Assembly: GCF_000308295.2 (NCBI RefSeq)
Contig: NZ_HG326653.1
Span: forward strand, 241,873 to 305,872
From: Afipia birgiae 34632
GTDB taxonomy: Bacteria; Pseudomonadota; Alphaproteobacteria; Rhizobiales; Xanthobacteraceae
DNA length: 64,000 bases
Direction of reading: 5' to 3'
The position numbers and the translations under genes were made by a program. A model generated the notes under the pieces. That model was not told the DNA's origin. It was given only the letters and a program-made list of their open reading frames with translations, and did not search any database. Positions 43,078 to 50,929 of the stretch are shown in pieces; positions within the stretch are counted from its first letter, which is position 1, and the number at the start of each line of letters is the position of its first letter.

Positions 43078-43110
43078 TCGAGGGCGCGCTTATACGTCGT
43101 TCCGACGTGC
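43078..43110. other. oriT with nic core and hairpin
   Basis: Read on the minus strand, TAAGCGCGCCCT (43092-43081) differs by one base from the IncQ (RSF1010) nic core TAAGTGCGCCCT and resembles the Ti-plasmid nic region. Beside it is a perfect hairpin ACGTCG-TTC-CGACGT (43094-43108). It lies between divergent traC and traA, the Ti oriT position, 30 bases before traA. Confidence 0.8.
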
Positions 43111-43138
43111 GCTTCGCCGTGGTGATGTTCGGATCGCA

Positions 43139-46069
43139 ATGGCGATCTTTCATCTTCACGTCAAGGTCATCGGCCGCAAGTCCGGCTCCAGCGCGGTGGC
43201 CTCCGCCGCCTACCGCTCGGCCTCGCGGTTGCGCGACGACCGGCTTGAGCGAAGCCATGACTTCTCCAACAAGCGCGGCGTCATCCATTCCGAGGTCATG
43301 CTGCCGGAAGATGCGCCCGAACAATGGCGCGACCGCGAGCGGCTTTGGAACGATGTCGAGGCGTTCGAGGTCAGGAAGGACGCCCAGCTTGCCCGCGAGG
43401 TGGAGTTCGCCTTGCCACGCGAGATGACGCAAGCACAGGGCATCGAACTGGCCCGCGACTTCGTGCAGTCCGAATTTGTCGATCAGGGCATGATCGCCGA
43501 CCTCAATGTGCATTGGGACATGGCCGAGGATGGGACGGCCAAGCCTCACGCCCATGTCATGCTGAACATGCGATCCGTGGACGAGGACGGCTTCGGCCCG
43601 AAGGTGCGGGAGTGGAACCGCACCGAGATGGTCGAGCGTTGGCGCGAACGCTGGGCCGAACTGGCCAACGAGCGGCTGGCCGAACTCGACATCGACGCGC
43701 GCATCGACCATCGCAGCCTTGAGGCGCAGGGCATCGCGCTGGAGCCGCAAAGCCAGATCGGCGCGCCCGCGCAACGGATCGAAGGCGAAGGGATCGAGGC
43801 CGCCGACCGCGCGGAAATGCACCGCGAGATCGCGCACAACAACGGCGCCCGCATCATCGCCGATCCTTCCATCGCGCTGGACGCCATCACGCACCAGCAA
43901 TCCACCTTCACGCGGCGCGACATGGCGATGTTCGCGCACCGGCACAGTGACGGGATCGACCAGTTCAACGAGGTCATGGGCGCGATGCGTGGCGCTCCCG
44001 ATCTGGTCGAACTTGGCAGGGACGAACGGGGCGAGGACCGCTTCACCACCCGCGACATGATCGAGACCGAACAGCGCCTGCACCGCGCCGCCGAAGTCAT
44101 GGCGGAGAAGGAGCGCCATGAGGTCGGCGACAGAGACCGCGAAACGGCGCTGGCGCGTGCGGAAGCGCGCGGCCTTGTCCTTTCGGGAGAGCAGGCCGAG
44201 GCGCTGGCGCATATCACGGACGGGCGCGATCTGGGCGTTGTGGTCGGTTATGCCGGGACGGGGAAGAGCGCGATGCTGGGCGTGGCGCGCGAAGCCTGGG
44301 AAGCGGCTGGCTATGAAGTCCGGGGCGTGGCGCTGTCCGGCATCGCCGCCGAGAATCTGGAAAGCGGATCGGGCATCGCATCACGCACCATCGCCAGCTT
44401 GGAACATGGTTGGGGACAGGGCCGCGACGTGCTCACTTCCCGCGATGTGCTTGTCATCGACGAGGCGGGCATGGTCGGCACGCGCCAGTTGGAGCGCGTG
44501 CTGTCCCATGCCGCCGAGGCTGGCGCCAAGGTGGTGCTGGTCGGCGATCCCCAGCAGTTGCAATCCATCGAGGCCGGCGCGGCGTTCCGCTCGATCTTCG
44601 AGCGCCACGGCGGGGCGGAGATCGGCGAGGTGCGCCGCCAGCGGGAGGACTGGCAGCGCGACGCCACGCGCGATCTGGCGACCGGCCGAACCGGCGATGC
44701 GATCCATGCCTATGACAGTCACGGCATGTTGCATGAGGCCGCGTCACGCGAACGGGCGCGCGATGATCTGATCGACCGCTGGGATCGCGACCGGCAGGCG
44801 TCGCCTGACCGCAGCCGCATCATACTCACCCACACCAACGACGAGGTTCGCGCCCTCAACGAGGCCGCGCGCGAACGGATGCGGGAAGCCGGCGATCTCG
44901 GCGATGACGTGCGCTTGGTGGTCGAACGCGGTGAGCGCGGCTTCGCCAGCGGAGATCGCGTCATGTTCCTTCAGAACGAGCGCGGCCTTGGCGTCAAGAA
45001 CGGCACGCTCGGCACCATCGAACAGGTCAGCACGCAGAGCATAACCGTGCTCACCGATGATGGCCGTTCCGTTGGCTTCGACCTCAAGGATTACGACCGC
45101 ATCGACCACGGCTATGCCGCGACCATCCACAAGGCGCAGGGCATGACCGTGGACCGCACGCATGTTCTGGCGACACCGGGCCTGGATGCTCACGGCAGCT
45201 ATGTCGCCCTGTCGCGCCATCGCGACAGCATGGACCTGCACTATGGCCGCGATGACTTCGCTGACGAGAATAGGCTTGTCCGCACCCTGTCGCGCGACCG
45301 CGCCAAGGACATGGCGTCAGATTACGAGCCGGCACAGAGCTACGCCGAGCGGCGCGGCATCACCTTCCGCGGGCGCGTGGAGCGGGTGGTCGAGATCGTC
45401 AAGCAGGTTCCCAAGAAGGTGCGCGGCATGTTCGATGGCCTGCGCCTGCCTGCCGATGGCGGGCAGGAGCCGGAACGGGCGGCGCTGGAAAGGGAGAATG
45501 CGGCAGACCCGGAGAAGGCTTTGCGCCGCGCCCGGACCAAGGCGCTCATCCGCCATGCCCGCGCCGTGGATGCGATCTTCGAGGTGCAGGAGCGGGGCGG
45601 CAATGCCAGCCCGGAGCAGGTGAAGGAATTGCAAGAAGCCCGCAAGGTCTTCGAGGAGGTGCGGCCCCATGGCTCGCACGATGCCGAGGCCGCCTACAAG
45701 AAGAGCCCGGAACTTGCCTCGGAAGCGGCCACGGGACGCACCGCCCGCGCGATCCGCGCCCTACAGCTCGAGACCGAGCTGCGCACCGATCCGCAGCGCC
45801 GCGCCGACCGCTTCGTGGAGCGTTGGCGGAGCCTCGACCGCGCCAGCCAGCACCAGTACCAAGCGGGCGACATGTCCGGCTACAAGGCCACGCGGTCGGC
45901 GATGGGCGACATGGCAAAGAGTCTCGAACGCGATCCGCAGCTTGAATCCATCCTCGAAGGCCGCAAGAGAGACCTCGGCATCGGGATCGACTCGGGCCGC
46001 AGCCTTGGTCGGGAACTCGCCTTCAGCCACGGCATCGACCTCGGCATAGGCCGGGGCATCGGACTCTAA
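43139..46069 (+). CDS. traA: Ti-type conjugative relaxase/helicase TraA
   Basis: A 976-residue MobQ-type relaxase. The N-terminal MobA/MobL domain has the catalytic tyrosine at Tyr25 (ASAAYRSASR) and metal-binding PHAHVML at 136-142. A RecD-like helicase follows: GYAGTGKSAM (Walker A, about 369), VLVIDEAGMVGTRQL (Walker B), VLVGDPQQLQSI and ATIHKAQGMTVDRTHV. It cuts oriT and unwinds the transferred strand. The ATG at 43139 lies just past oriT. Slightly shorter than Agrobacterium TraA (about 1100). The C-terminal part is coiled and charged (ELRTDPQRRADRFVERWRSL). No mating-pair or coupling genes are near, so transfer must be helped by another element. Confidence 0.95.
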   Translation: MAIFHLHVKVIGRKSGSSAVASAAYRSASRLRDDRLERSHDFSNKRGVIHSEVMLPEDAPEQWRDRERLWNDVEAFEVRKDAQLAREVEFALPREMTQAQGIELARDFVQSEFVDQGMIADLNVHWDMAEDGTAKPHAHVMLNMRSVDEDGFGPKVREWNRTEMVERWRERWAELANERLAELDIDARIDHRSLEAQGIALEPQSQIGAPAQRIEGEGIEAADRAEMHREIAHNNGARIIADPSIALDAITHQQSTFTRRDMAMFAHRHSDGIDQFNEVMGAMRGAPDLVELGRDERGEDRFTTRDMIETEQRLHRAAEVMAEKERHEVGDRDRETALARAEARGLVLSGEQAEALAHITDGRDLGVVVGYAGTGKSAMLGVAREAWEAAGYEVRGVALSGIAAENLESGSGIASRTIASLEHGWGQGRDVLTSRDVLVIDEAGMVGTRQLERVLSHAAEAGAKVVLVGDPQQLQSIEAGAAFRSIFERHGGAEIGEVRRQREDWQRDATRDLATGRTGDAIHAYDSHGMLHEAASRERARDDLIDRWDRDRQASPDRSRIILTHTNDEVRALNEAARERMREAGDLGDDVRLVVERGERGFASGDRVMFLQNERGLGVKNGTLGTIEQVSTQSITVLTDDGRSVGFDLKDYDRIDHGYAATIHKAQGMTVDRTHVLATPGLDAHGSYVALSRHRDSMDLHYGRDDFADENRLVRTLSRDRAKDMASDYEPAQSYAERRGITFRGRVERVVEIVKQVPKKVRGMFDGLRLPADGGQEPERAALERENAADPEKALRRARTKALIRHARAVDAIFEVQERGGNASPEQVKELQEARKVFEEVRPHGSHDAEAAYKKSPELASEAATGRTARAIRALQLETELRTDPQRRADRFVERWRSLDRASQHQYQAGDMSGYKATRSAMGDMAKSLERDPQLESILEGRKRDLGIGIDSGRSLGRELAFSHGIDLGIGRGIGL

Positions 46070-46198
46070 CACCGCCTATTTTCCGCCGCCTATACCCCAC
46101 AGCCCTACGACGCCTAAATCACTCTTGCACAACAAGAAATCCTTGGTCTGTCTGGTCTCTGCAATCGTCAGTAAAACCCGGCAGGAGGCAGCGAAGCC

Positions 46199-46414
46199 AT
46201 GCCCGCACCAGACCGTATCGTCCGCATGAAAACCATTCTCGCCCGCACCGGCCTGTCCCGGTCCACCATCTACCGCAAGATCGCCGAGGGCACGTTCCCG
46301 CCCCGGATTAAGATCAGCATCAACGGCGCCGGCTGGAGGGAATCCGACATCGACCGCTGGGTCGCCGATCCCGTGGCGTGGCGACCGCGAAGCGGGTCTG
46401 ACTTCAATGACTGA
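46199..46414 (+). CDS. AlpA-family regulator
   Basis: A 71-residue AlpA/excisionase-type protein: IVRMKTILARTGLSRSTIYR and KIAEGTFPPRIKISINGAGWRESDIDRW, the usual 'prophage CP4-57 regulator' pattern. It binds DNA through a MerR-like winged helix and may control the recombinase or act in excision. GGAGGCAGC precedes the ATG. The stop overlaps the next gene by 8 bases. A second, more distant AlpA-like gene is at 25.2 kb. Confidence 0.9.
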   Translation: MPAPDRIVRMKTILARTGLSRSTIYRKIAEGTFPPRIKISINGAGWRESDIDRWVADPVAWRPRSGSDFND

Positions 46415-46652
46415 TCGGGCAGACACCGCGCCGCATCGCAGAGGCGCCAAGCCGCCGACAGCATCGGAGCAGCTTGAAGCGCTGTTAGGCTATCCGTGGC
46501 CGTTCCCCGGCAGGCCGCCCAAACACGACCTCTCCACATGGACCGTCACCGACGATTGGCCCGATCCCGTTCCGGTGACGGAAGCCGAGATCGAGGTCTT
46601 CGAGCGATGGTTCGGCGATTTGTTCGACGAACTGTTTGGGCCGGACGCTTGA
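46407..46652 (+). CDS. Small acidic hypothetical protein
   Basis: An 81-residue acidic protein (SEQLEALLGYPWPFPGRPPK, EIEVFERWFGDLFDELFG) overlapping the AlpA gene start-to-stop. I recall relatives only next to TraA/serine-recombinase islands of Rhizobiales and Sphingomonads. No motif. The tight overlap and regular codon use suggest a real gene. Confidence 0.6.
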   Translation: MTDRADTAPHRRGAKPPTASEQLEALLGYPWPFPGRPPKHDLSTWTVTDDWPDPVPVTEAEIEVFERWFGDLFDELFGPDA

Positions 46653-46678
46653 ACATCCCCTATTGCGGAATGAGTTAT

Positions 46679-46693
46679 AGTGTGGTACATACT
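46679..46693. promoter_or_regulatory. Possible HigA operator
   Basis: AGTGTGGTACATACT is an imperfect dyad (AGT-TG ... CA-ACT) 20 bases ahead of higB in a locally AT-rich spacer. It is the only such element there. Confidence 0.3.
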
Positions 46694-46713
46694 CCCATCG
46701 TTGGAGTGAGCCT

Positions 46714-47010
46714 GTGATCGTAGGCTTTCGGGATGACTGGTTGCGGGCCTTCTTTGTGGATGATGTCCGCTCCCGCAACATCCCGGCCGATCTCGAAGCC
46801 CGGTTGTTCAGAAAGCTCCAGATGATCGACGACGCCGTGACCGATCAGGACTTGCGCGTACCGCCCAGCAATCACTTCGAGAAGCTGCGCGGCAATCTGG
46901 CGGGGTTGCATTCGATCCGCGTCAACCAGCAATGGCGGTTGATCTTCCGCTGGGATGGCGTGCGCGGCGAGGCGGACGGAATTTATCTGGACGATCACAG
47001 CTACCGATGA
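46714..47010 (+). CDS. higB: HigB-type toxin (RelE/ParE superfamily)
   Basis: A 98-residue toxin: PADLEARLFRKLQMIDDAVT, PPSNHFEKLRGNLAGLHSIR and VNQQWRLIFRWDGV, the classic HigB/PHD 'killer' pattern with the conserved RVNDQWRI-like strand. It would cleave mRNA on the ribosome. The start is GTG at 46714. The toxin-first order and the antitoxin 13 bases downstream are typical of higBA. Confidence 0.92.
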   Translation: MIVGFRDDWLRAFFVDDVRSRNIPADLEARLFRKLQMIDDAVTDQDLRVPPSNHFEKLRGNLAGLHSIRVNQQWRLIFRWDGVRGEADGIYLDDHSYR

Positions 47011-47023
47011 AAGCGAGGCAAAG

Positions 47024-47332
47024 ATGCTGACCACCAAGCGCAAGCCGGCGACTGTCGGCGAAATCCTCACCGAAGAGTTCATGCAGCCGATGGGGTTGAC
47101 GCAGGGTGCGCTCGCCGAGGCGATGGGCGTTCAGCGCAAGCATGTCAACGAACTGTGCGGCAACCGCAGAAACGTGACGGCGGCGACGGCCCTGATCCTG
47201 GCCCGTGTGTTCGGCAACAGCCCCGACTTCTGGCTCAACGTGCAGCGGCGCAGCGATCTTTGGGAGGTGATGAACACGCCGAAGGAGCGCGAGCGGATCA
47301 AGCGCGCACGCCCGTTGCAGAGCGCGGCCTGA
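47024..47332 (+). CDS. higA: HigA-type antitoxin (XRE HTH)
   Basis: A 102-residue antitoxin with a HigA HTH domain: PATVGEILTEEFMQPMGLTQ, GALAEAMGVQRKHVNELC and LARVFGNSPDFWLNVQRRSD. It neutralises HigB and represses the operon. GAGG precedes the ATG at 47024. Between 46679 and 46693 a partial dyad (AGTGTGGTACATACT) before higB could be its operator. The pair would stabilise the mobilisable unit. Confidence 0.92.
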   Translation: MLTTKRKPATVGEILTEEFMQPMGLTQGALAEAMGVQRKHVNELCGNRRNVTAATALILARVFGNSPDFWLNVQRRSDLWEVMNTPKERERIKRARPLQSAA

Positions 47333-47387
47333 GTCATGCGACCTCACCGCTCGGGCCGGAACAACAGTTGAGAAGGAGGCATTGCCC

Positions 47388-49082
47388 ATGACCGTACCGC
47401 AGCGCGCCGCTCTCTATCTGCGCGTCTCGACGGCGCGGCAGGCCGAGCATGATGTCTCCATCCCCGATCAGAAGCGCCAGGGCGAAGCCTATTGCGCCTC
47501 GCGCGGCTATCAGCTCGTCGAAACCTATGTGGAGCCGGGCGCATCGGCGACCAACGACCGTCGCCCCGAGTTCCAGCGTATGATCGAGGCGGGCACGTCG
47601 AAGCCCGCGCCCTTCGATGTGGTCGTGGTGCACTCGTTCAGCCGTTTCTTCCGCGACCATTTCGAGCTGGAGTTCTATGTCAGGAAGCTGGCGAAGAACG
47701 GGGTGAAGCTCGTCTCGATCACGCAGGAGATGGGCGACGATCCGATGCACGTCATGATGCGGCAGATCATGGCGCTGTTCGACGAATATCAGTCGAAGGA
47801 AAACGCCAAGCACGTCATCCGCGCCTTGAAGGAGAATGCACGGCAAGGTTTCTGGAACGGTTCGCTGCCGCCCATCGGCTACCGCGTCGTCGCGGCCGAG
47901 CAGCGCGGCGCGAAGACCAAGAAGAAGCTGGAGATCGACCCGCTCCACGCGGAGACGGTGCGGCTTATCTACCGGCTTGCGCTCCACGGCGATGGCGACC
48001 ACGGCCAGATGGGCGTGAAGAACATCGTCAGCCATCTGAACCGCAACCGCATCTTCACCCGCGACGGCGGGCGCTGGGGCATCGGCCAAGTCCACCGCAT
48101 CCTGACCCGCCGCACCTACATGGGCGAGCACGAGTTCAACAAACGGTCCAAGAGCAAGGAATTGAAACCCATCAGCGAGATCGTCGTCGTGCCGGTGCCG
48201 CCAATCATCGACCGAGAGACCTTTGACGCGGTGCAGGCGCTGCTCAAGGCCCGCCATCCCGCAGTGACGCCATCCGCCGTCATCAGCGGCCCAACCCTTC
48301 TTACCGGCCTGATCCACTGCGCCAAGTGCGGTGGGGCCATGACCATCCGCACCGGCAAGGGCGGGCGCTATCGGTATTACGCCTGCTCCATGAAAGCCCG
48401 GCAGGGGCCGACCGCTTGCGAGGGCATGGCGGTGCCGATGGACAAGCTGGACGATCTGGTCGCCAGCCATCTCGAAGACCGTCTGCTCCAGCCCGAGCGG
48501 CTGGAAACGATCCTCGCCGCCGTGCTCGACCGGAGGCAGGAGCGCAGCGAGCGTCAGCGCGAGCACATTGCCGAACTGAACAAGCGAGCGGCAGAGTCCG
48601 AAGCGCGCCTCAAGCGGCTCTACGACGCTATCGAGGCGGGCGTCGCCGACCTGGACGACCCGGCGCTCAAGGACCGCATCGACGGCCTCAAGGCCATCCG
48701 CGATCAGGCGAAGGCCGATGCCGAGCGCGCCCAGGCCATGCTCCAGAACTCAGGGAGCAAGGCGGTCACGCCGCAGATGCTCAGCAAGTTTGCCCGCGCC
48801 GCGCGCCAGCGCATCCGGCTTGAAGGCGGCGGCTACCGCCGCGACCATCTCCGCGCGCTCGCCCAGCGCGTCGAGGTCGCCGATGGCGAGGTCCGCATCA
48901 TGGGATCGAAGTCTCGGCTGCTTCAGGCGCTTGTGGCGAACGGTAGCGTAAACTCAGTGCCCATTCAGGGACTGAAGTGGCGGAGAGAGCGGGATTCGAA
49001 CCCGCGATACGGTTTCCCGTATACACACTTTCCAGGCGTGCGCCTTCAACCACTCGGCCACCTCTCCACGCGCCTGTCATGA
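47388..49082 (+). CDS. Large serine recombinase, reading through the tRNA-Ser gene
   Basis: A 564-residue recombinase. The resolvase domain has Ser14 in LYLRVSTARQ, then SIPDQKRQGEAYC, HSFSRFFRDHFELEFY and ENAKHVIRALKENARQGFWN. A recombinase DNA-binding domain (GQVHRILTRRTYMGEHEFN) and a zinc ribbon (CAKCGGAM ... YYACSMKARQGPTACEG about 310-345) follow, then a coiled coil and a C-terminal region. GGAGG precedes the ATG at 47388. The last about 35 codons lie within the oppositely oriented tRNA-Ser gene (RRERDSNPRYGFPYTHFPGV is anti-tRNA sequence), so the element's att site is at the recombinase's own 3' end. Likely integrase of the mobilisation unit. Confidence 0.88.
   Translation: MTVPQRAALYLRVSTARQAEHDVSIPDQKRQGEAYCASRGYQLVETYVEPGASATNDRRPEFQRMIEAGTSKPAPFDVVVVHSFSRFFRDHFELEFYVRKLAKNGVKLVSITQEMGDDPMHVMMRQIMALFDEYQSKENAKHVIRALKENARQGFWNGSLPPIGYRVVAAEQRGAKTKKKLEIDPLHAETVRLIYRLALHGDGDHGQMGVKNIVSHLNRNRIFTRDGGRWGIGQVHRILTRRTYMGEHEFNKRSKSKELKPISEIVVVPVPPIIDRETFDAVQALLKARHPAVTPSAVISGPTLLTGLIHCAKCGGAMTIRTGKGGRYRYYACSMKARQGPTACEGMAVPMDKLDDLVASHLEDRLLQPERLETILAAVLDRRQERSERQREHIAELNKRAAESEARLKRLYDAIEAGVADLDDPALKDRIDGLKAIRDQAKADAERAQAMLQNSGSKAVTPQMLSKFARAARQRIRLEGGGYRRDHLRALAQRVEVADGEVRIMGSKSRLLQALVANGSVNSVPIQGLKWRRERDSNPRYGFPYTHFPGVRLQPLGHLSTRLS
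48978..49067 (-). tRNA. tRNA-Ser(GGA)
   Basis: On the minus strand a complete 90-base class II tRNA: GGAGAGGTGGCCGAGTGG at the 5' end, anticodon loop CTGGAAA with anticodon GGA, a long variable arm (CGGGAAACCG region), the T arm GGGTTCGAATCCC and encoded CCA. It decodes UCC and UCU. Its 3' end is copied at 15894-15907, so it is the insertion target of the island; the gene itself stays intact. Confidence 0.97.
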
Positions 49083-49156
49083 AGGGGTGCGCGCCGATTT
49101 GCAAGAGAGCGCGGGCGCTGACTGAAAATATTCCGTAAATATTTGAAGTTCTGGCG

Positions 49157-50653
49157 TTAATTGGCCACGGGACGGGGCACAAAACGTGACAAATCGCGCA
49201 TGCCTCCATTGCCCAGGGACGATCCACCGGCTACACGCAACGGCCGAACAACCGATGGCAACAGGCTCGGTCCCATCGCCATATGCGCGGTCTCCAATGT
49301 CTCAATGAATTCGGCAAACCAGTTATGGATCGTGCCCGCCCGCAGCTTGGCCATCATCGCCTCCCACCGCATCCGGCGCTCGGTCGCTGGCATCGACAAC
49401 GCGGCGGCAATGGTGCGCGCCATGCCGTCTATATCGTGCGGATTGACCAGCAGTGCGGTGTCGAGTTCGTTTGCCGCACCGGCGAATTTTGACAGCACGA
49501 GAACGCCAGGATCAATGGGATTTTGCGCAGCGACATACTCCTTGGCGACAAGGTTCATCCCGTCATGCAGCGGCGTCACCACGCCAACTTGCGCAGCGCG
49601 ATAGAAGCCAGCGAGTACGGTCTGGCTAAACCCCTTGCTGAGATAGCGGATCGGCGTCCAATCCACTTCGCCATGACGGCCGTTGACCTCTGTCACCTGC
49701 TTCGACAATTCATCCTGCAGGTTGCTATAGGCCTCGATACCCCCGCGCGACGGCGTCGCAATCTGCAACAACGACACCGAGCGCTTTAATGACGGCTGGA
49801 TTTCAAATAGCCTGTCGAAAGCGCTAATACGATTGACCAGCCCCTTGGAATAATCCACCCGGTCGACGCCAATCGCGAGCCGTTCGCCATGTAAACTCTT
49901 GCGTAGCCGCGACACATCCGGGTGCGATGCCGCGCGCTGGGCCTGCGCCGCGAACCCCTCGACATCGATGCCGATAGGAAATGCCCCGATGCGCGAGGTG
50001 CCAAAGCGCGAAGAGACGATGCCGCCCTGGACCTCAAGACCGAGTTCCGCACGCAAATAGGTCGTGAAATTCTCGCAGTCATCTTCGGTCTGGAAGCCAA
50101 TCAAATCATACGCGAGCATCGACTCGACCAAGTCACGATGATGCGGAACGCCCGCAATCACGCGACGTGCGGGCCACGGTGTATGCAGGAAGAAGCCAAG
50201 CGGATTGCGGACCCCGAGATCGCGCATCTCAGCACCCAGCGTGAGGAAATGATAGTCCTGAACCCAGAACGCCGCGGTCGGCTTGTTGAAGCGCATCAGC
50301 GCGCGCGCCATGAATGCATTCACTTCGCGATAGCACTGATAGTTGTCCTGCGACACGCTGATTAGATCGGTACGCGAATGCAGCGCGGGCCATAAGGCAG
50401 AATTGGCGAAGCCTTCATAATAGCCGCCATAATGTGCTGCAGGAAGATCAAGCAACGCCAGAGCGCCTGCGCCAAGCGATTCGATTTCAGCAAAAGAATC
50501 CTTGGAAACATTGTCGCGGACGCGACCGGATGAGCCAACCCAGATCGCGCCGGATTTTTCAACGACAGGCAGCAGCGCTGCTGCCAGTCCACCGGTCATC
50601 GGCTCATTTACTTTTGCACGAGCGACACGGTTGGAAACAACGACGAGATCCAC
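49157..50653 (-). CDS. otsA: Trehalose-6-phosphate synthase OtsA
   Basis: A 498-residue GT20 glycosyltransferase with LVVVSNRVARAKVNEPMTGG (UDP-glucose loop start), FWVQDYHFLTLG, GFFLHTPWPARRVI, IAGVPHHRDLVESMLAYDLI, VDRVDYSKGLVNRISAFDRL and LHDGMNLVAKEYVAAQNP, all canonical. It makes trehalose-6-phosphate from UDP-glucose and glucose-6-phosphate, for osmotic and desiccation tolerance. Same strand as the GH15-otsB-MFS unit but 276 bases downstream of the GH15 stop, so it probably has its own promoter. It ends about 90 bases from tRNA-Ser, so the tRNA was probably next to it before the island arrived. Confidence 0.96.
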   Translation of the reverse strand: MDLVVVSNRVARAKVNEPMTGGLAAALLPVVEKSGAIWVGSSGRVRDNVSKDSFAEIESLGAGALALLDLPAAHYGGYYEGFANSALWPALHSRTDLISVSQDNYQCYREVNAFMARALMRFNKPTAAFWVQDYHFLTLGAEMRDLGVRNPLGFFLHTPWPARRVIAGVPHHRDLVESMLAYDLIGFQTEDDCENFTTYLRAELGLEVQGGIVSSRFGTSRIGAFPIGIDVEGFAAQAQRAASHPDVSRLRKSLHGERLAIGVDRVDYSKGLVNRISAFDRLFEIQPSLKRSVSLLQIATPSRGGIEAYSNLQDELSKQVTEVNGRHGEVDWTPIRYLSKGFSQTVLAGFYRAAQVGVVTPLHDGMNLVAKEYVAAQNPIDPGVLVLSKFAGAANELDTALLVNPHDIDGMARTIAAALSMPATERRMRWEAMMAKLRAGTIHNWFAEFIETLETAHMAMGPSLLPSVVRPLRVAGGSSLGNGGMRDLSRFVPRPVAN

Positions 50654-50929
50654 AGGGTGCCCTCCTAGCTTTGCAGTCGCAAAACCAACACCTGTTCATC
50701 AATATGGTTCCTTGCCACCCTTCAGACTGATTAACGTCAAATTCAGGCGAGCAAAGTGGAACCGGGTTCCATTAAGCAAAGGGTGAAGCATTAAAAACGA
50801 TTTGCATAGTCTTGACACAACTGGAATCGCGCAACGCGCACGTATGCAAAATACCGTCACGTATTTCGTGCTTCATCGCGATGAAACGAATCCGATACAA
50901 CCGAGCGCATAGCTTTCGAAACAGCAATG
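50654..50929. promoter_or_regulatory. Promoter region of otsA
   Basis: Locally AT-richer spacer between the GH15 stop and otsA start. TTGACA-like and other hexamers occur, but no clear sigma consensus was fixed. No gene. Confidence 0.35.

Noticed and set aside
42968-44212. Extension of the traC frame through traA
   Set aside because: Antisense to TraA; only 42641-42967 is TraC-like and a ribosome site sets the start there.
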